DNA of 64,000 bases from Anastrepha obliqua (GCF_027943255.1 NC_072895.1:32896001-32960000); one strand, 5' to 3'. Shown: positions 1 through 12,172, numbered from the stretch's first letter. Numbers and translations are program-made. The notes: generated by a model not told the origin, from the sequence alone.

Positions 1-1480
1 TTGTATAACATATTTTAACTTAACGCCAACCTAAAAATCGCAAAAAACCAACAAAGCGTTAGATTCGCTTTCTGTTAATCTCCAACGTGGCTAATATTTT
101 TTTACTCAAACGTGCCGCCCCCTACGCGACGACTCATTCTACATGAACGGCAAAGTAAAACTGAAACAATTTACACGATAGGGAGCACAATACGGCATGC
201 CAATACGAAAAACATCCGATGGCTGAGCTCCAACGCGCCAGCAACAGCAGAAGCGAAGCCGAAAGCAGAAATGTGTGAAAACAAAGAGCCCACAACAAAA
301 ACAAAAAAGACACGAGGTTAAGTAAGCTACAGCAACATGTTGCTTAAATTGCGGCTACCTGCAGTGCACGAAAAATGTTGCGCAACATAGCAACACGATT
401 TGTATAGTATTTAGTCAACAGGTTATTGGTATCGTTTCGAAGCAAGCGAAGATGAAAGCAAAACAAAATTGTTGAGAAGTTTCGGCCGCAAAACACGTTG
501 CCTTCGTGGGGGCCCGACGACGCTGTTGCTGTTAGTGAAATGTTTCAGTTTTCTCTTTTGGTGTTGTTGCAGCAATGTGTATTTATTTCTTTTTGTTTTT
601 GTATACATATAATCGTATGTGAGTGGCTATGTATGTTTTTCTCTAAAATGTAAACAAACCCGAACCTACCGTAATATTTAATTAATAGAAAACATACAAC
701 TATGTATAGATATGTATGTGTGTGTGTGTGTAACGAGGGTAGGGCATACATATCCCGTTGAATCTGCTTAATTACAATTCACTTTTCATGCCCCTTTAGT
801 TACAGTTATCCGTTATTTTCAGTTGCACGGACTGCGGTTAACCCGTTACACTCTAATGAGTATTTAAATATCTTTAACAAATACTACTTACATACATATA
901 CATATGTATGTATATACTGGAACTGGTAATAGGTATTACCATATTAATTTTCTTAAACATTCTGAAAAAATAGTCGACAACTTCGCTGTGACACTACTTT
1001 TCAATATATACATATGTATGTATGTGCACACATATGTATATTTATTCCTTCCGCTTCATAGTGCAACTTTTCAATGGAAAAAATAAAAAATGTTCAATAT
1101 TTAAACAGGATAATAAGTGTTTAAGTTCAGACAGAACCGAACTCTATACGCAACGCTTAGCTTTGATGAAATGCTGCAATTAGCCATAATATACAAGGAA
1201 CGCATTTATAACTTTGAATTGTATGAAATTTATGTACATATAGACATGTATATGTATTTCTATATTTAGCTCGCCATTTTTGTTTTTAATTTCGCATAAG
1301 CAACCAGAAATAATCAATTCTTTGTATACAAAAATATTCCTCATATTCTAAAATAAACGACTTTAATCCTTACTTGGCCTTCCTTGGTCTATGTAAACCT
1401 ATTTCCTCGCTAAAGCCAATGATTTATTAATATAAGTATACATATACAGGTATCCCTCCTTCAACAACTATAAAGTACTG
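1..1480. other. AT-rich stretch, no gene seen
   Basis: No convincing coding region. Short open frames here have no recognisable motif. A (TG)n run lies near 714-732 and TATG/CATA microsatellite patches near 890-910 and 1005-1035, as is common in fly non-coding DNA. Confidence 0.6.
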
Positions 1481-1750
1481 TACTACCTTTGTAAAGTACT
1501 GTACTTCTACAGCCGCGGCGAAGCTTGCCGTCTTAAAGATACAGTCTTGCCACTAAGATGGTATACATTTCTATCTCAGTGAGTGTTGGGGAAATTATTT
1601 CTTTTCTTCTACATGGCCTGAAAACAAAAGTGTTTCACGCTGCTGGTTGGCAGTCTGCGTCGAGCCGCGGTGTGTGAAAGAATAAATTTTTAACATTAAG
1701 AAAAAAATAATAATTTTTTGAAAATTCTAACTGTATATAACCCCTTAAGT

Positions 1751-1936
1751 TTCAGTCCAGGAAAGATAAAAAAAAACGTCCAAGAGGAAATTTATTTCTT
1801 TAGAAGTAAAAAAAGAAATCTTGGATCGAAAGGAGAAAAAGCATCTCGCATTGGAAAAAGCCTTAATTTGAATGAAGCAACAGTCTGGACCATCAAGAAA
1901 AATGAAGAAGAAATAAGAAGTACAGAAATTTTCTGA
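1751..1936 (+). pseudogene. pogo/Tigger-like transposase N-terminus, fragment
   Basis: Across two frames the strand reads VKKEILDRKEKG, then ASRIGKSLNLNEATVWTIKK. This looks like the CENP-B/pogo-type helix-turn-helix that opens Tigger and Jerky-like transposases, which bind the element's own ends in the nucleus. The sequence shows a basic stretch, an E-I-L-D-R-K helix and a recognition-helix-like N-E-A-T-V-W segment, then a stop at 1936. No catalytic domain follows and no terminal inverted repeat is visible. One frame change is needed to join the two halves. It could instead be another psq-type HTH protein; assignment is by pattern only. Confidence 0.35.
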
Positions 1937-2139
1937 GCAGTGACGACGAATAAATTTATTAAATTAAAGTTGTGTTGAATTAAAATAATATTTTAATTTT
2001 TTATTTTTTTTTTTACATTTATACATACCATACATTTATATTTTTAATAATAATAAAGTTGTGTAGGTACAATAGAATTAAAAAAAAATTGTTTTTAATA
2101 AGTTTTCGGAACATAAGCCCGTTTTTGTACTGACTCGGG

Positions 2140-2370
2140 GTCTCATCCAACACGGTTTCACACAACACAGCATTTTCTGAGTGGCCAATTGTAATCACCT
2201 CTTCGAGAGATAACATGGCCCGGAAACTTTTCCCGTAAAAGATCAATGGTTTCGTTGCTTGTGTGACACGTAGCGCCGTCTTGTTGAAAATAAACGTTGA
2301 CCAGATCAATACCATCCAATTCCGGCCATAAAAAATCGTTAATCATCTCTCGATAGCGATAGATAACACT
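2140..2370 (-). pseudogene. DD41D mariner transposase fragment (middle part)
   Basis: The minus strand reads YREMINDFLWPELDG and then FQQDGATCHT, with downstream ISRRGDYNWP. This is the stretch around the second catalytic aspartate (QQD) of the rosa-type DD41D transposases seen elsewhere in the window. After NWP the conserved PRSCD..PLDYFLWG block is missing and unrelated sequence follows, so the third aspartate is lost. Neither end of the element is recognisable. It is a dead internal scrap, not a gene. Confidence 0.6.
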
Positions 2371-2379
2371 TGTTATTGG

Positions 2380-4340
2380 AAAACCCTATATATTGCTTTT
2401 GGCAAAATTTTTCACACTTTACTGCGAGTACCAGCATTGGTTATCTTACATCAAATTTTAAACGTTAATTATGAGGAGTCGCGAAGCAAGCCGCGTATTA
2501 GCAAGTAAAAAGTACAAAAACGCATTTCTAGAAAGCAAATTAAAAAAATAAATATAAAGCAAAAATATTTAAAAATTATCAGAATAATTAAAAACGCAAC
2601 CATTGATTTTTGATAGTTTTCGATTGTTTCTGATTTTATCTTTCAAAAAACATGATTATTTTACTTCTACTTGTAAGTGATTGCTAATAATGGAAATTAA
2701 CTTATCATTAAATTGACACTTAAAAACACAATCGAATTAGTGATTACGATTATAATTAATATTTAATTTAAAAGCATTCCGATATTATCAGAATGGCGAT
2801 GGCAATGGCACAAATGCCTTACATTTTTGAAATTTCTAAATTAATTGGCGTTGTCCAAAATTCTCTAATCTGATCTCTTCAAATATCGTGTAATCCAATT
2901 GCCGATGTCATCTTGTAACATAATATCATTACAGGAAATGTTGTTTATAGTAGAAGCTTTGAATTATGAAGTCAATTCGCCTAATAATTAACATCTACGT
3001 AACTTTCAGCCTTCTTTTTAGCAGCATTTTGTTCTGGAGTTATATTTAAGCGCTTGTGTCGTTTGTGCGGTTGCAATTTAAAGTTGAAAAAATTAGTATG
3101 AAAGAGCTTAACAGACGATTAACAGACAGCGCTGAAAGGCCAAGTCTACATCTGCAAAGTGCAATAGAAGCACATCGGAAGAGCACAAAATTGAAGTTGC
3201 TACAACGACAAAACATATTATTTTTCAAGCGCTATATACTTTTATTAAAAAAAAAAAATGTTAGTTTTTAATGAATTTGGTAAATGCGAAATTTTTCTAT
3301 CTTTGCGTTTGCTTATTTTTTTACACCAGACCCCCAAAAATATTCCGTGCAAACGTTTTAAAATTTAAGTAGTAACAAAAGAGCAAACTTTTTATTTTAT
3401 TATACTTAGAAGAAATAAAAATTAGAATACATTAAACTTTTGTTGATGATTAGTGATTGGATGTTAGCCGAATCGACTAAGAATTAGCATTTGCCCATAA
3501 AATATAAGATTAAGACGCTGTGCCGAGGCAATCTTCATAGAATTAAATATATATATGTATATCTTCCTCTGCAGCAGCTTATAAATATTTATATATGCGC
3601 ATATGTGTTTATGTATGTAAACTATATTAGGGCGGGTAAAGTTTTTTTCGACATCATTCCTAACTGATTCGTTTTCTACATACAATTCTAAAAAAAATTA
3701 CACTAGAGCATAACTCTGAAGCTCGAGTCCTCAAAATAAAAAAAAAACTTATCTGTAATAAAATAAAAAAAAACTTATCTGTAACAAAATAAAAAAAATT
3801 TTCTGTACTTATTTTATTTTTTGTTTCTTTGTTCTAATTTTATTGAAGTGAAAGTTAGTGAAGAAAAGCAAATTGTCTTACAAACTAATACAGATGTTTC
3901 AACAAATAACAAATAATAATAATCATAACCCGTGAGAAAAAAATATAGCAAAGCATGCCAAATGAAATTATTCATAGACAATATTAATAATGTTAATGAA
4001 AAACTGTTTAGACGAACCAAAGCCAATCCCAATAAATTTATTAATAGCATTGAATTCGATCAGAGCTCTCAAGGCGAGTGCACTCCAGTATACAGAGTTC
4101 TTATGAAGCCAATATGGAAAAAATCTACATTACGAAGCGCTCTAGAGGGGTATTAACATAGATTCGCTCCAGAAGGGAGGGACAATCCACAACATCCGGA
4201 AAGATAAAGGCATAACACATCGTCGAGAGAGATCCTGCAGAGTTTTGAAATTGTTTAACAGGCATCAGGAATAGTTTGAGGGTATGGGGTCAAGAAAACG
4301 AAGGGGACGTAGAACAAAGCCAATAAAAATTTGAAAATGA
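2380..4340. other. AT-rich stretch, no recognised gene
   Basis: Two modest + frames (3056-3271, 71 codons; 3932-4156, 74 codons) show no recognisable domain. Poly-A/T runs and a duplicated short motif (AAAACTTATCTGTAA near 3747 and 3770) occur at 3735-3800. I see nothing that requires a gene. Confidence 0.5.
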
Positions 4341-4350
4341 AATTAATAAT

Positions 4351-4440
4351 TGGCGGGCGTAGCCGAGTGGGTTGTTGTGTGATTAATATTTGGAAGTGCA
4401 CAGGTTCGAATCTCTGAGCATGAGACATCGTGAAGAATTT
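4351..4440 (+). mobile_element. tRNA-derived SINE head
   Basis: The + strand carries an RNA polymerase III type A box (TAGCCGAGTGGG at 4360-4371) and B box (GGTTCGAATCTC at 4403-4414) with tRNA-like spacing. A poly-T run follows at 4439. The same A/B arrangement heads the SINE at 18050-18371 on the other strand, with different sequence between the boxes. The arms do not make a convincing complete tRNA cloverleaf with acceptor stem, so I call it a SINE head. It directly abuts the tandem arrays that follow, and no standard SINE body is seen here. Confidence 0.55.
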
Positions 4441-4868
4441 TTTTTTTTTAAACAAACTTTTATTTGGGGATTTTTTTGCTTTTTAAAACACACTTTTATT
4501 TTTAGATTTTTTTTAAACAAACTTTTATTTCGAGATTTTTTCGTTTTTTAAAACAGACTTTTATTTTGGCATTTTTTTGTTTTTTAAGAAAACTTTTATT
4601 TTGGGATTATTTTATTAAAAAAAATAACAAAAAAACTTTTATTTTGGGATTTTTTTGTTAAAAAAAATTATATATTATTTTGGAATTTCTTTGTAAAAAA
4701 AAAATTATATTTTGGGATTTTTTTGTTTTTAAAAAAACTTTTATTGTGGGATTTTTTTGTTTTTTAAAACTAACTTTTATTTTGGGATTTTTTTAAACAA
4801 ACTTTTATTTCGGGATTTTTTCGTTTTTTAAAACAAATTTTTATTTTGGAATTTTTTGATGAATTTAT
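4440..4868. repeat. ~35-bp AT-rich minisatellite
   Basis: About eleven to twelve degenerate copies of a unit containing ACTTTTATTTTGGGATTTTT followed by a T-rich and A-rich step. Successive ACTTTTATT landmarks fall near 4456, 4491, 4521, 4557, 4591, 4634, 4737, 4773, 4801 and 4838, giving a period close to 35 bp with two degenerate units between 4634 and 4737. It starts right after the tRNA-like head. Confidence 0.8.
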
Positions 4869-4869
4869 T

Positions 4870-5872
4870 TTTATTTATTTTTTATTTATTTGTTTTTGAC
4901 TTGTTTTGTATTTAAAGAATCCGACTGTACTATATATAATATTCTACTGTACATAATTTTTGTAAATATAAATAAAAACAATTTTTAAAATTTTTTTATT
5001 TAAAGATTCCCACTGTACTGTGTATACTTTTTTACTGTACATAATTTTTTAAACATAAATAAAAACATTTTTAAATATTTTTTTTACTAATTTTTTATTT
5101 AAAGGATCCCGCTGTACTTTGTATAAAATGTTACTGTACATAATTTTTTTAAATATAAATAAAAACATTTTTTAAATATTTTTTTACTAATTTTTTTTTA
5201 AATAATCCCACTGTATTGTATATTATTTTTTACTGTACATAATTTTTTAAATATAAATAAAACATTTTTTAGATATTTTTTTACTTAGTATTTATTTAAA
5301 GAATCCCACTGTACTGCATATAATTTTTTACAGTACATAATTTTTTTAAATATAGATAAAAACATTTTTTAAATATTTTTTTACTAATTTTTTTATTTAA
5401 AGAATCCCACTATAATGTATATAATTTTCTACTGAACATAATTTTTTTATATATAAATAAAAACATTTTTTAAATATTTTTTACTAATTTTTTATTTAAA
5501 TAATCCCCCTGTATAGTATATTATTTTTTACTGTACATAATTTTTTTAAATATAAATGAAAAAACAGTGTTTAATATTTTTTTACTTATTTTTTATTTAA
5601 AGAATCCCACTGTACTGTGTATAAAATTTTACTGTACATGATTTTTTTAAATATAAATAAAAACATTTTTTAAATATTTTTTATTTAAATAATCCCACTG
5701 TATTGTATATTATTTTTTACTCTACATAATTTTTTTAAATATAAATAAAAGAAAGTGTTTATAATTTTTTTACCTATTTTTTATTTTAAGAATCCCACTG
5801 TACTGCATATAATTTTTTACTGTAGATATTTTTTTAAATATAAATAAAAAATTTTTAATTTTTTTTTTTTTT
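4870..5872. repeat. ~100-bp satellite array, about ten units
   Basis: A tandem array whose unit reads roughly TTTAAAGAATCCCACTGTAC, a short AT stretch, TTTACTGTACATAATTTT, then AAATATAAATAAAAACATTTT. The CACTGTA landmark recurs near 4925, 5012, 5111, 5211, 5309, 5410, 5509, 5610, 5699 and 5799, so the period is about 100 bp with two units near 88. Units are diverged but aligned throughout. It is non-coding. Confidence 0.88.
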
Positions 5873-5879
5873 TATAATC

Positions 5880-7085
5880 ATAAACTTGTTTTTGTTTTTA
5901 TTAATTAGCAACGTATTTACAATATTTTTCGTTTTATATAAGTTTTACTTTCAACAGCAGATATATTTTTTCTACTCTCTGTCTTCATAGCCACAATTCC
6001 CGCTCAATTTTCATATCTATTAATTTTTTCGCTATTTTTAATTAGCTTCTTTTAAAATTTTGGGGGTTCAAAATTGGCTTTCGAGCTTTGCTCTAATGGA
6101 TTATTTTCTTAAAATTTCATATAGCTTCCGAATCTGCTAGAATCAAAGTCGGAAAAATCGTTACATACAAAATAGGACCCACCCTAATACGTATGCTTGT
6201 CTTCATAACTGTAACATTTTAATTATCTAAAATAAATTTCCTCTTGACACGCTCATTTGTGATTTTCCCAATTGCCAGATTACGCCTGCCAATCACAATA
6301 TAAAGCTTAGCAATATTCGAGACACTACGGAATCGGCAGCGATTGTTTTATAAAATTATTGCGAGAATTTAAAATTTCTCCTGATTAGATAATGTAGGCT
6401 AATCCACTGGCAGTAATGCTTTATGGAGCCGTATTTATATAATAAACCAATATTTCACAAATAACCAGGCAGATAAGATTTATTCTAAAAACAATTGAAC
6501 CACTTCACTTCAAATTTCTAGCTACATATTTTTATGTGCATACATATACATATACATATATAAGTGCATTAGGATGGTTCATCTCTTTAGGCGGTAAAGA
6601 AATGTTTGATTTTTTACTTTTGATTGCCACTTAACCAACCAGATGAGTAGTAATGAAGCACCAAATTGTATTGTCTTCTCACCCATTCCGAGTCAGAATC
6701 CGAATCTAAATACATCGAAGAGAATGGGGCACTTTGCTTATTAAAGAAGAACGAGAAGACTTCAAAATGTTGGCATATCAAAATCTCATTCATTACATAG
6801 AAGATTTCCCGATCAAGCGATTTCGTCAGTGAGAGTAGGCACCATAAACTTAGTCTGCCTGCAGCCCCTGAAAGTTTCTCCATTATTCCTATTCATCCTT
6901 TTGCTGGAGTGGATTCGTTACTGGGCAAAGAAAAACTGATCAGTACTAAATTTTTCTTCCCAAATGGTGCTTTAACGTCGTTCTGACGTTATTGCTTTCG
7001 CGGGCAAGCTTACGGCATTTTGAAACACCAAGTGTGTGCTAACTCCCTCTCTACTACATTCGCACTTAGAAGACATACAGGTACC
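5880..7085. other. AT-rich stretch, no recognised gene
   Basis: An 89-codon minus frame (6614-6883) contains an acidic-serine patch (LDSDSDSEW) but no domain I recognise and no splice context that convinces me. A TACATATACATATA microsatellite lies near 6540. Otherwise nothing is seen. Confidence 0.45.
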
Positions 7086-7089
7086 AGAT

Positions 7090-7860
7090 CAGATTAGGTT
7101 TTTTTTCCTTATTCACTCCTCTCGGAAGCATAGGGCCTTGACAAGACTCTTCCATCGTGCCGGCATCTGCTAGTTCGCGCAGCATCGACCTTCTCTACTC
7201 ACTGGTTTTTGGCCGACCGCGACCTCTGCTCCCTTGCGGGTTCCAGTCCAGTGCCATTCTCGTGATGCTATCTGGTGGTTCTCTCAATCTGATGGGTCTC
7301 TCTATCTATCGCCACTTTCTTCGTTTGATTTGCCTAAGGATTTGCCAGGGTTCCTCGTTCGTTAAGCCCCACAGTGCTTCGTTACTGATGGTGTTTGGCC
7401 AGAATATTCCACGGATGATGCGGAGGCATTTGTTGATGAAGGATTGTAGCCACTGTGTGATGGTGTTACAGACCACCCGTGTTTCGCTTCCGTACAACAA
7501 GACGGACTTCACGCATGAGCCGAATATTCGTAGTTTATTGCGCCTGGAGATTTGCGAACTCCCCCGTACTGTATGCATTTGCCCGAATGCCGCCCTTGCT
7601 TTGTTTTGCCTGCAGTTGACATCTTCATCTGCTCCACCATCTGCCGTGATGATGCAGCTGAGGTAGCAGAAACTTTCGGCGAATTCCATCGGGCATCCGT
7701 CAACCAATATCTGCCTTGCGTTATTTTAGTTAACTCTCATGGCCTTAGTTTTGGCGATGTTGACCTCCAGTCCGACAGTGCGTGCCAGCGCAACTAGTTT
7801 GTCGGCCTTCGCTTGCATGTCAGAGAGTTTGTTAGAGAGGATGTCTGATGAAACTTCATA
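7090..7860 (-). pseudogene. RTE/BovB-type LINE, 3' part of reverse transcriptase ORF, broken
   Basis: The minus strand reads LSDMQAKADKLVALARTVGL, then VNIAKTKAMRVN with a stop, then an open stretch (7707-7306) with FAESFCYL, LLYGSET and NKCLRIIRGIFWP, then DSITRMALDWNPQG and LRELADAG. This is the order seen after the YADD box at the C-terminus of RTE/BovB reverse transcriptases, which copy the element's RNA at a nicked target. The endonuclease and RT core are absent. In-frame stops near 7727 and 7305 and a frame slip near 7190 make it dead. Confidence 0.7.
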
Positions 7861-8383
7861 AAATAAGTAGCTCTCTTACCTTTTATTGAAGACGACCAAT
7901 TAGCACTTCTTGTTTGTACTGACAACTTTTTTTTTGTTACTTGAAATATTGACTCCCATTCAGTGTCACACCCGGACTTCCACAGAGCAAATGAATCCCG
8001 AAAGCTTTAACAACGTTGGTTTAGGATGTGATAGAGTGTCACCTGGTCTGAAACATCAATCGAGGTTGATCAATCGGATCAATATACCCTTCCAAATCTG
8101 AGCTGGTAGTTTCGCTCGTCGTCACTTTGTACAGCCATAAAAGCTCGAGCTGTGATGTGATAGGAGGATGGGCTTTAGTCTTTCGCAGTTTTGAAGTATT
8201 ATAAGTCGACATAGTACATGGCCATATACCTCATCTTTGAAATAATCAAGGGAAAATTATAGCTTTACCACGTTATCTTCGACATATATTCCAGATCCCG
8301 TCCAAGAGTCACTTTTGAAGTCCTCCATAGTAGTCCTCGATAGGGGTTTTTGCAATGTCTAATCACGAGTTGGGTATAGGGAT

Positions 8384-8870
8384 ATGTCAACCTCAGAAAA
8401 GGTAAGGATGGCATACTATTCTGGAGGCATTCAAAAGGCATTAGAATCTAAATCCTTGCCACCAAAAGTTTGTCCCTCTTTCACATTCTTACATGCCAGT
8501 GAATCGTGGCTGGTGTTGAGAAGCATTATGCAGAAATTACAAAGCTTTACAAATAAATGTCTTCGGATTCTATGTAAAGTTTTTGGCCTAACACAATCCG
8601 AAATGCGGACCTGGTGGCAGATCACCGAGCAAGAAGCAATCCGAAAGGTTATAAGAGGTCGTAAATGACGATGGATCGGGCACACTCTCAGAAAAGACAG
8701 AGAAAGTATTGAAATGGAACCCTCAAGGACACAGACAACCCAGTCGTCCACGAAATACCTGGAGGCGTTCTAACCTTTGTGATTTAGAAGCAGGTAAGCA
8801 AAGGTGCGATATCGCAAAAAGAACAGCAGTTAATAGAATTAGATATAAATGTTTAGCTGAAACCCTATGT
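8384..8870 (+). pseudogene. RTE/BovB-type LINE C-terminal fragment
   Basis: The + frame contains LQSFTNKCLRILCKVFGLTQ, then (after a stop at 8666) RWIGHTLRKD. These match the layout of the 7090-7860 copy (LQSF.NKCLRI) and the WIGHTLRK segment known from BovB-type ORFs, but the sequence is well diverged. It is on the opposite strand to the 7-kb copy. Stops and frameshifts continue to about 8870. Only the last part of the ORF is present. Confidence 0.5.
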
Positions 8871-8989
8871 TCCTAAGTGGAATAATTAAGTATTAAAAAA
8901 AGTATTTAAGAGGAGTAGGCAGCAACAGGAGTTGTAGAGAAATCCTTTGTACCGAACACCGCAATTGTTGTATGAAATTTGGCTGGTAA

Positions 8990-9165
8990 AGTTTCCAATG
9001 CTATTGGTTGATGTCGTCCGAATGGATACAAACTCCAACTCCAGCTCTGAAAGTATTCGATGCGGTAACAAGTGGTGGTAGCAGAGAAGGAGGAAGGGCT
9101 CCTCTGCGTTGGAAATATCAGGTGGAGAATAACTTGGCCTCTCCTAGTCTAAATAAGACCCTACT
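8990..9165 (+). pseudogene. RTE-type LINE 3' scrap
   Basis: It contains nucleotide blocks shared with the better RTE copies at 14815 and 45519, such as GTCGTCCGAATGGATACAAA, GCTCTGAAAGTATTCGATGC and GCGTTGGAAATATCAGGTGG. These encode the VVRMDTN, ALKVFDA and LRWKDQVE segments in the intact frame. Here several indels destroy the frame. Orientation is +. Confidence 0.7.
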
Positions 9166-9169
9166 GGGC

Positions 9170-9550
9170 GCATTTTTTTCGTAGTAACTTTGCTTAGAAG
9201 GACGGATATGTGCACGGGTCGTATTACACCTTGTTCCAAACCAGAGCTTTTTCAAGAGGTGTGCTCCTCCGATTGGCAGAACTTGGTCATCGTTCAAAAA
9301 TGCAGCCCGCTTAGGGCTAATGAACGTCCAAAATCAAACCAAGCATCTGAAATTGTTCGCCCATAGTGTAATTATGTATGTATGTTGATTTTAGTTGATC
9401 AAAAAATATTCTCCTAATAAGAGAATTATTATATAAATTCTCTACAGAAAACGGACTAGAAGGTGTTAGCAACAGTTTTTTGGGATACGAAAAGAATTTT
9501 GTTTGTGGATTACTCGCAAACTCGTAAAGCAATAAATTCTTAATATTATT
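9170..9550. other. no feature recognised
   Basis: Unremarkable sequence between an RTE scrap and a mariner scrap; no ORF with a recognisable motif. Confidence 0.4.
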
Positions 9551-9554
9551 GTGA

Positions 9555-10025
9555 CCTTTTAGACCAGCTGAAGGAAAAAAGTTATTGAAAAAAGACCCAG
9601 TTTGCAAAAGAAACAAATTATTCTTCATCAGGACAACACACTGCGTCACAAGAACACTTCGGCAATGGCTAAAACCCATGAATTATAGCTCGAATTGTTG
9701 GAGCATGCACCGTATTTACCAGATTTGGCCTCTAGCGACTTCCATCTGTTCCCAGACCTAAAAAAATGCAAGCGTTTTTCATAAAATGATAAGGTCATAA
9801 CAGCTATGGAGGCGTATTTTGCACACCTTTCAGGCTTTCTCACGTCAGGAATGGAATTCATAAATTGGGATCTCGTTAGAGCAAGGGTACTGATGTTCAG
9901 GAAGACTATACTGAATAAAAAAGTGTATTTCAAACCATAAAATTGTGTTTTTCTTATCGAACCGATAAACTTATTCAACAACCTAGTACTATATATTGCA
10001 ATTTTACCAAAACAGTTTTTTTCAA
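9555..10025 (+). pseudogene. mariner (DD34D) transposase C-terminal fragment
   Basis: The + strand reads QDNTLRHKNTSAMAKTHEL, a stop, LELLEHAPYLPDLASSDFHL, then FPDLKK. The aspartate of QDN and that of SSDFHLF are 34 residues apart, the mariner DD34D spacing. A frame change follows near MKAYFA. The 3' sequence ending AATAAACTTATTCAACAAC also occurs at 40640-40700, so it is probably the family's terminal region. The N-terminal two thirds, including the first aspartate, are missing. Confidence 0.6.
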
Positions 10026-10029
10026 TACA

Positions 10030-10650
10030 CACATTTTCTTTTATCCCCTATTTCTGCCTCTTTTGTTTTTTTTTTATGTACTTCCCCCTACCATTCATTG
10101 TCGGATCACGTGATTTCCTAAGCTGATTTACCATAAAAATGTGCAAAAAGAGGTTCCAAATCCTTTCCGTTTTGCAATTAGAGATAACCGTTAGATCAAC
10201 AAAGTTTTAATACCCTAGTGTGCACGTGCATAGAAATACGCCAAGTCAATTCCGCCTAATCTAAAATCAAATTGAATGGAATTATGATAACAAATTTTAG
10301 ATAATTTTATAGATCACTTGGCTTTCCCCTAACGAAATATGCGTCAGTTGTGGAAATGCTTAATCCTTACGATTTTTTTTTCTTCTTTTTTATGGTAATG
10401 TCACAACATATATATATTCAATATCAGCATTTTATAAATAGGCCACACTAAAATTCTATGCCGCTGTTGTTTTTTTTTTTTGTTTTTTTCTGCTTTTTTT
10501 GAGTATACCGCCGATTTCAATGAGACACGCAGAGATTTGAAGGTCCCAATTTACACAGGGAAACATTTTGTTCGTGGGAAAAGGGGAAAATGGAGGGGTT
10601 GAGGTTTCCCGTACTGGCGACACGCTTTGTGCTTCTCATTCGCATCTTTT
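10030..10650. other. AT-rich stretch, no gene seen
   Basis: Long poly-T runs (near 10375, 10470 and 10648) and no recognisable coding sequence. Confidence 0.45.
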
Positions 10651-10654
10651 TTTT

Positions 10655-11610
10655 TTTTTTTGGTTTTTGCGAGATAGACTAGCAAGTGCAGCACTCATAC
10701 ACAATTAAATCCATTGTACTGCACTCGGGTTTCCTTTTTTAATTTTCTTTAATTCTACTTGACCTCCGAAGAAATCTGTGTAGATCTTGCGGTGCCAGGG
10801 AGCTAAGGTGGTCGCTTCTTAACACATCAGTGCCAAAGATCTCAAGCTTGATTCGAGCGAAGGCGGGGCAGACGCTCAGAAAGTGGTCCGCCATCTCATC
10901 CTCCACTCCACATGCTGGGCAGAGTGCACTGTCTAAGATGCCCACCTTTTCCATGTGCTTTGCCCATAAAAGTGGCCCGTCTTCAGTCCAACCAGCTACC
11001 TACAGTCCCCCCTGCTTAGTGTCGTAGCTGCGACAATCGGTCGGACATGACAACTAACGTCAGTTTTGTCCATCTGCAACCTCTCTCAGCCTGCCAAGCT
11101 CGCTTGTGGGTTAGAGTAACCCATTTGCTAACCGTGACTTTGATGGCTGCAGAAGGGAGTGGCAGAACGCGCTCCGGGACAAAACAGTTGGCCTCAGAGC
11201 CCAGTCTTGCTAAAGAGTTAGAGATCTCGTTTCCTGCGATACCCACGTGTCCCGGGATCCATGTTAGCATTAGTCTATTATGTCTACCGACATAATTCAG
11301 CCTGGATGTACAGGACTCGATTACCCTTGAAGTGTTTGAAGGGCTGTTTAAGGCCATTACCGCAGCATTACTGACGTTGCAGATAAATACAGATCTGCCT
11401 CTCCATTTGTTTTCCACAACAAAGTTCATCACTTCTTTAACACTATACACCTCCGTTTGAAACACAGATGCGTGCATTCCAAGAGCAAACTGCAGTTTGG
11501 CCCGTTAGATTCCACGTAGACCCCAGAGCCGGAGTCATGCTTGGTCCTGGAGCCATGCGTGAAAATACGTATTGCCAAACATAAAGAAGTAAACGTCAAA
11601 AGCAACGAAT
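10655..11610 (-). pseudogene. RNase-H-bearing LINE, 3' end (RNase H plus C-terminal zinc motif)
   Basis: On the minus strand the order is FTHGSRTKHDSGSGVY (RNase H start), a frameshift, then SVFQTEVYSVKEVMNFVV and WIPGHVGIAGNEISNSLARL, then after more breaks CPACGVEDEMADHFLSVCPA. RNase H degrades the template RNA during target-primed reverse transcription, and the Cys/His cluster near the end is typical of the last ORF of I/R1/LOA-type LINEs; the exact clade is not resolved. The 3' end at about 10655 is shared with the + copy ending near 14012, both carrying a TTTAATTGTGT then CTTGCTAGTCT block. At least two frame breaks make it dead. Confidence 0.72.
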
Positions 11611-11619
11611 GTTTCCGAA

Positions 11620-12060
11620 AACAATTTTTCCCGAGCGACCGTAAATGAAACATCAAAAGAGAATTTCCAGTGTCCTCGTTTCAGATGTCTCTGTGTGTAA
11701 ATCGGGACAAGGAAATAATTTCCTTTAGTGGATAAATGTTAACCCCTATATACAGCTGCGTGAATTCTCTGTATGCTTTTTTTTTGCTTTACAAAGAAAT
11801 AAGTGTACACTTTTACACTATTTTATGTTGAGAAGTGAAATAAAACAAAATAAATAAAATGTCTGCATACTTTGATTTTCAATTTTCGTTAAATATTATG
11901 AAATATAGAACACTTGCAAAAAAATTGTATCTGTATCAAATAAGTTGTGAGTGACGGACTCTATAGGCAGCGTAGCATCTGACACATAGACTAATATATG
12001 AAAAACAATCAAGATTGGGAGCTGAAGCTTGGCACGAATACAAAAGATGTACATACCGTA
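11620..12060. other. no feature recognised
   Basis: AT-rich sequence with small overlapping frames on the minus strand (11896-12201) that show no family resemblance. Confidence 0.4.
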
Positions 12061-12061
12061 C

Positions 12062-12172
12062 ATATGGTGAAAAGTGGTAGGTATTAGAAAAGTAGGCTTG
12101 ACACCTCCCATATGAACTGAAATTTCCAAATCGCTTTTCTCCGGGATCACAAAAACAAGGCAGGTAGCGTAA
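12062..12172 (+). repeat. unnamed ~110-bp repeat, copy 1
   Basis: It shares ordered blocks with 13386-13492: GTGAAAAGT, GGTATT followed by GAAAA, TGAAATTTCCAAAT, CTTCTCC/TTTCTCC and CAAAA then CAAGG. The two copies are in the same orientation on either side of the DD41D element at 12446. Copy 2 runs straight into a LINE fragment, so the repeat may be part of that LINE's untranslated or coding sequence. Confidence 0.5.

Noticed and set aside
3056..3271. 71-codon + frame with a basic helix-like segment
   Set aside because: Short, no family resemblance, with an overlapping open frame on the other strand; not distinguishable from chance.
4351..4440. Possible functional tRNA gene
   Set aside because: A and B boxes are present but I could not pair an acceptor stem, and the same head belongs to a SINE family elsewhere in the window.
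6614..6883. 89-codon minus frame as a host exon
   Set aside because: No recognisable domain, no convincing splice sites and no partner exon.
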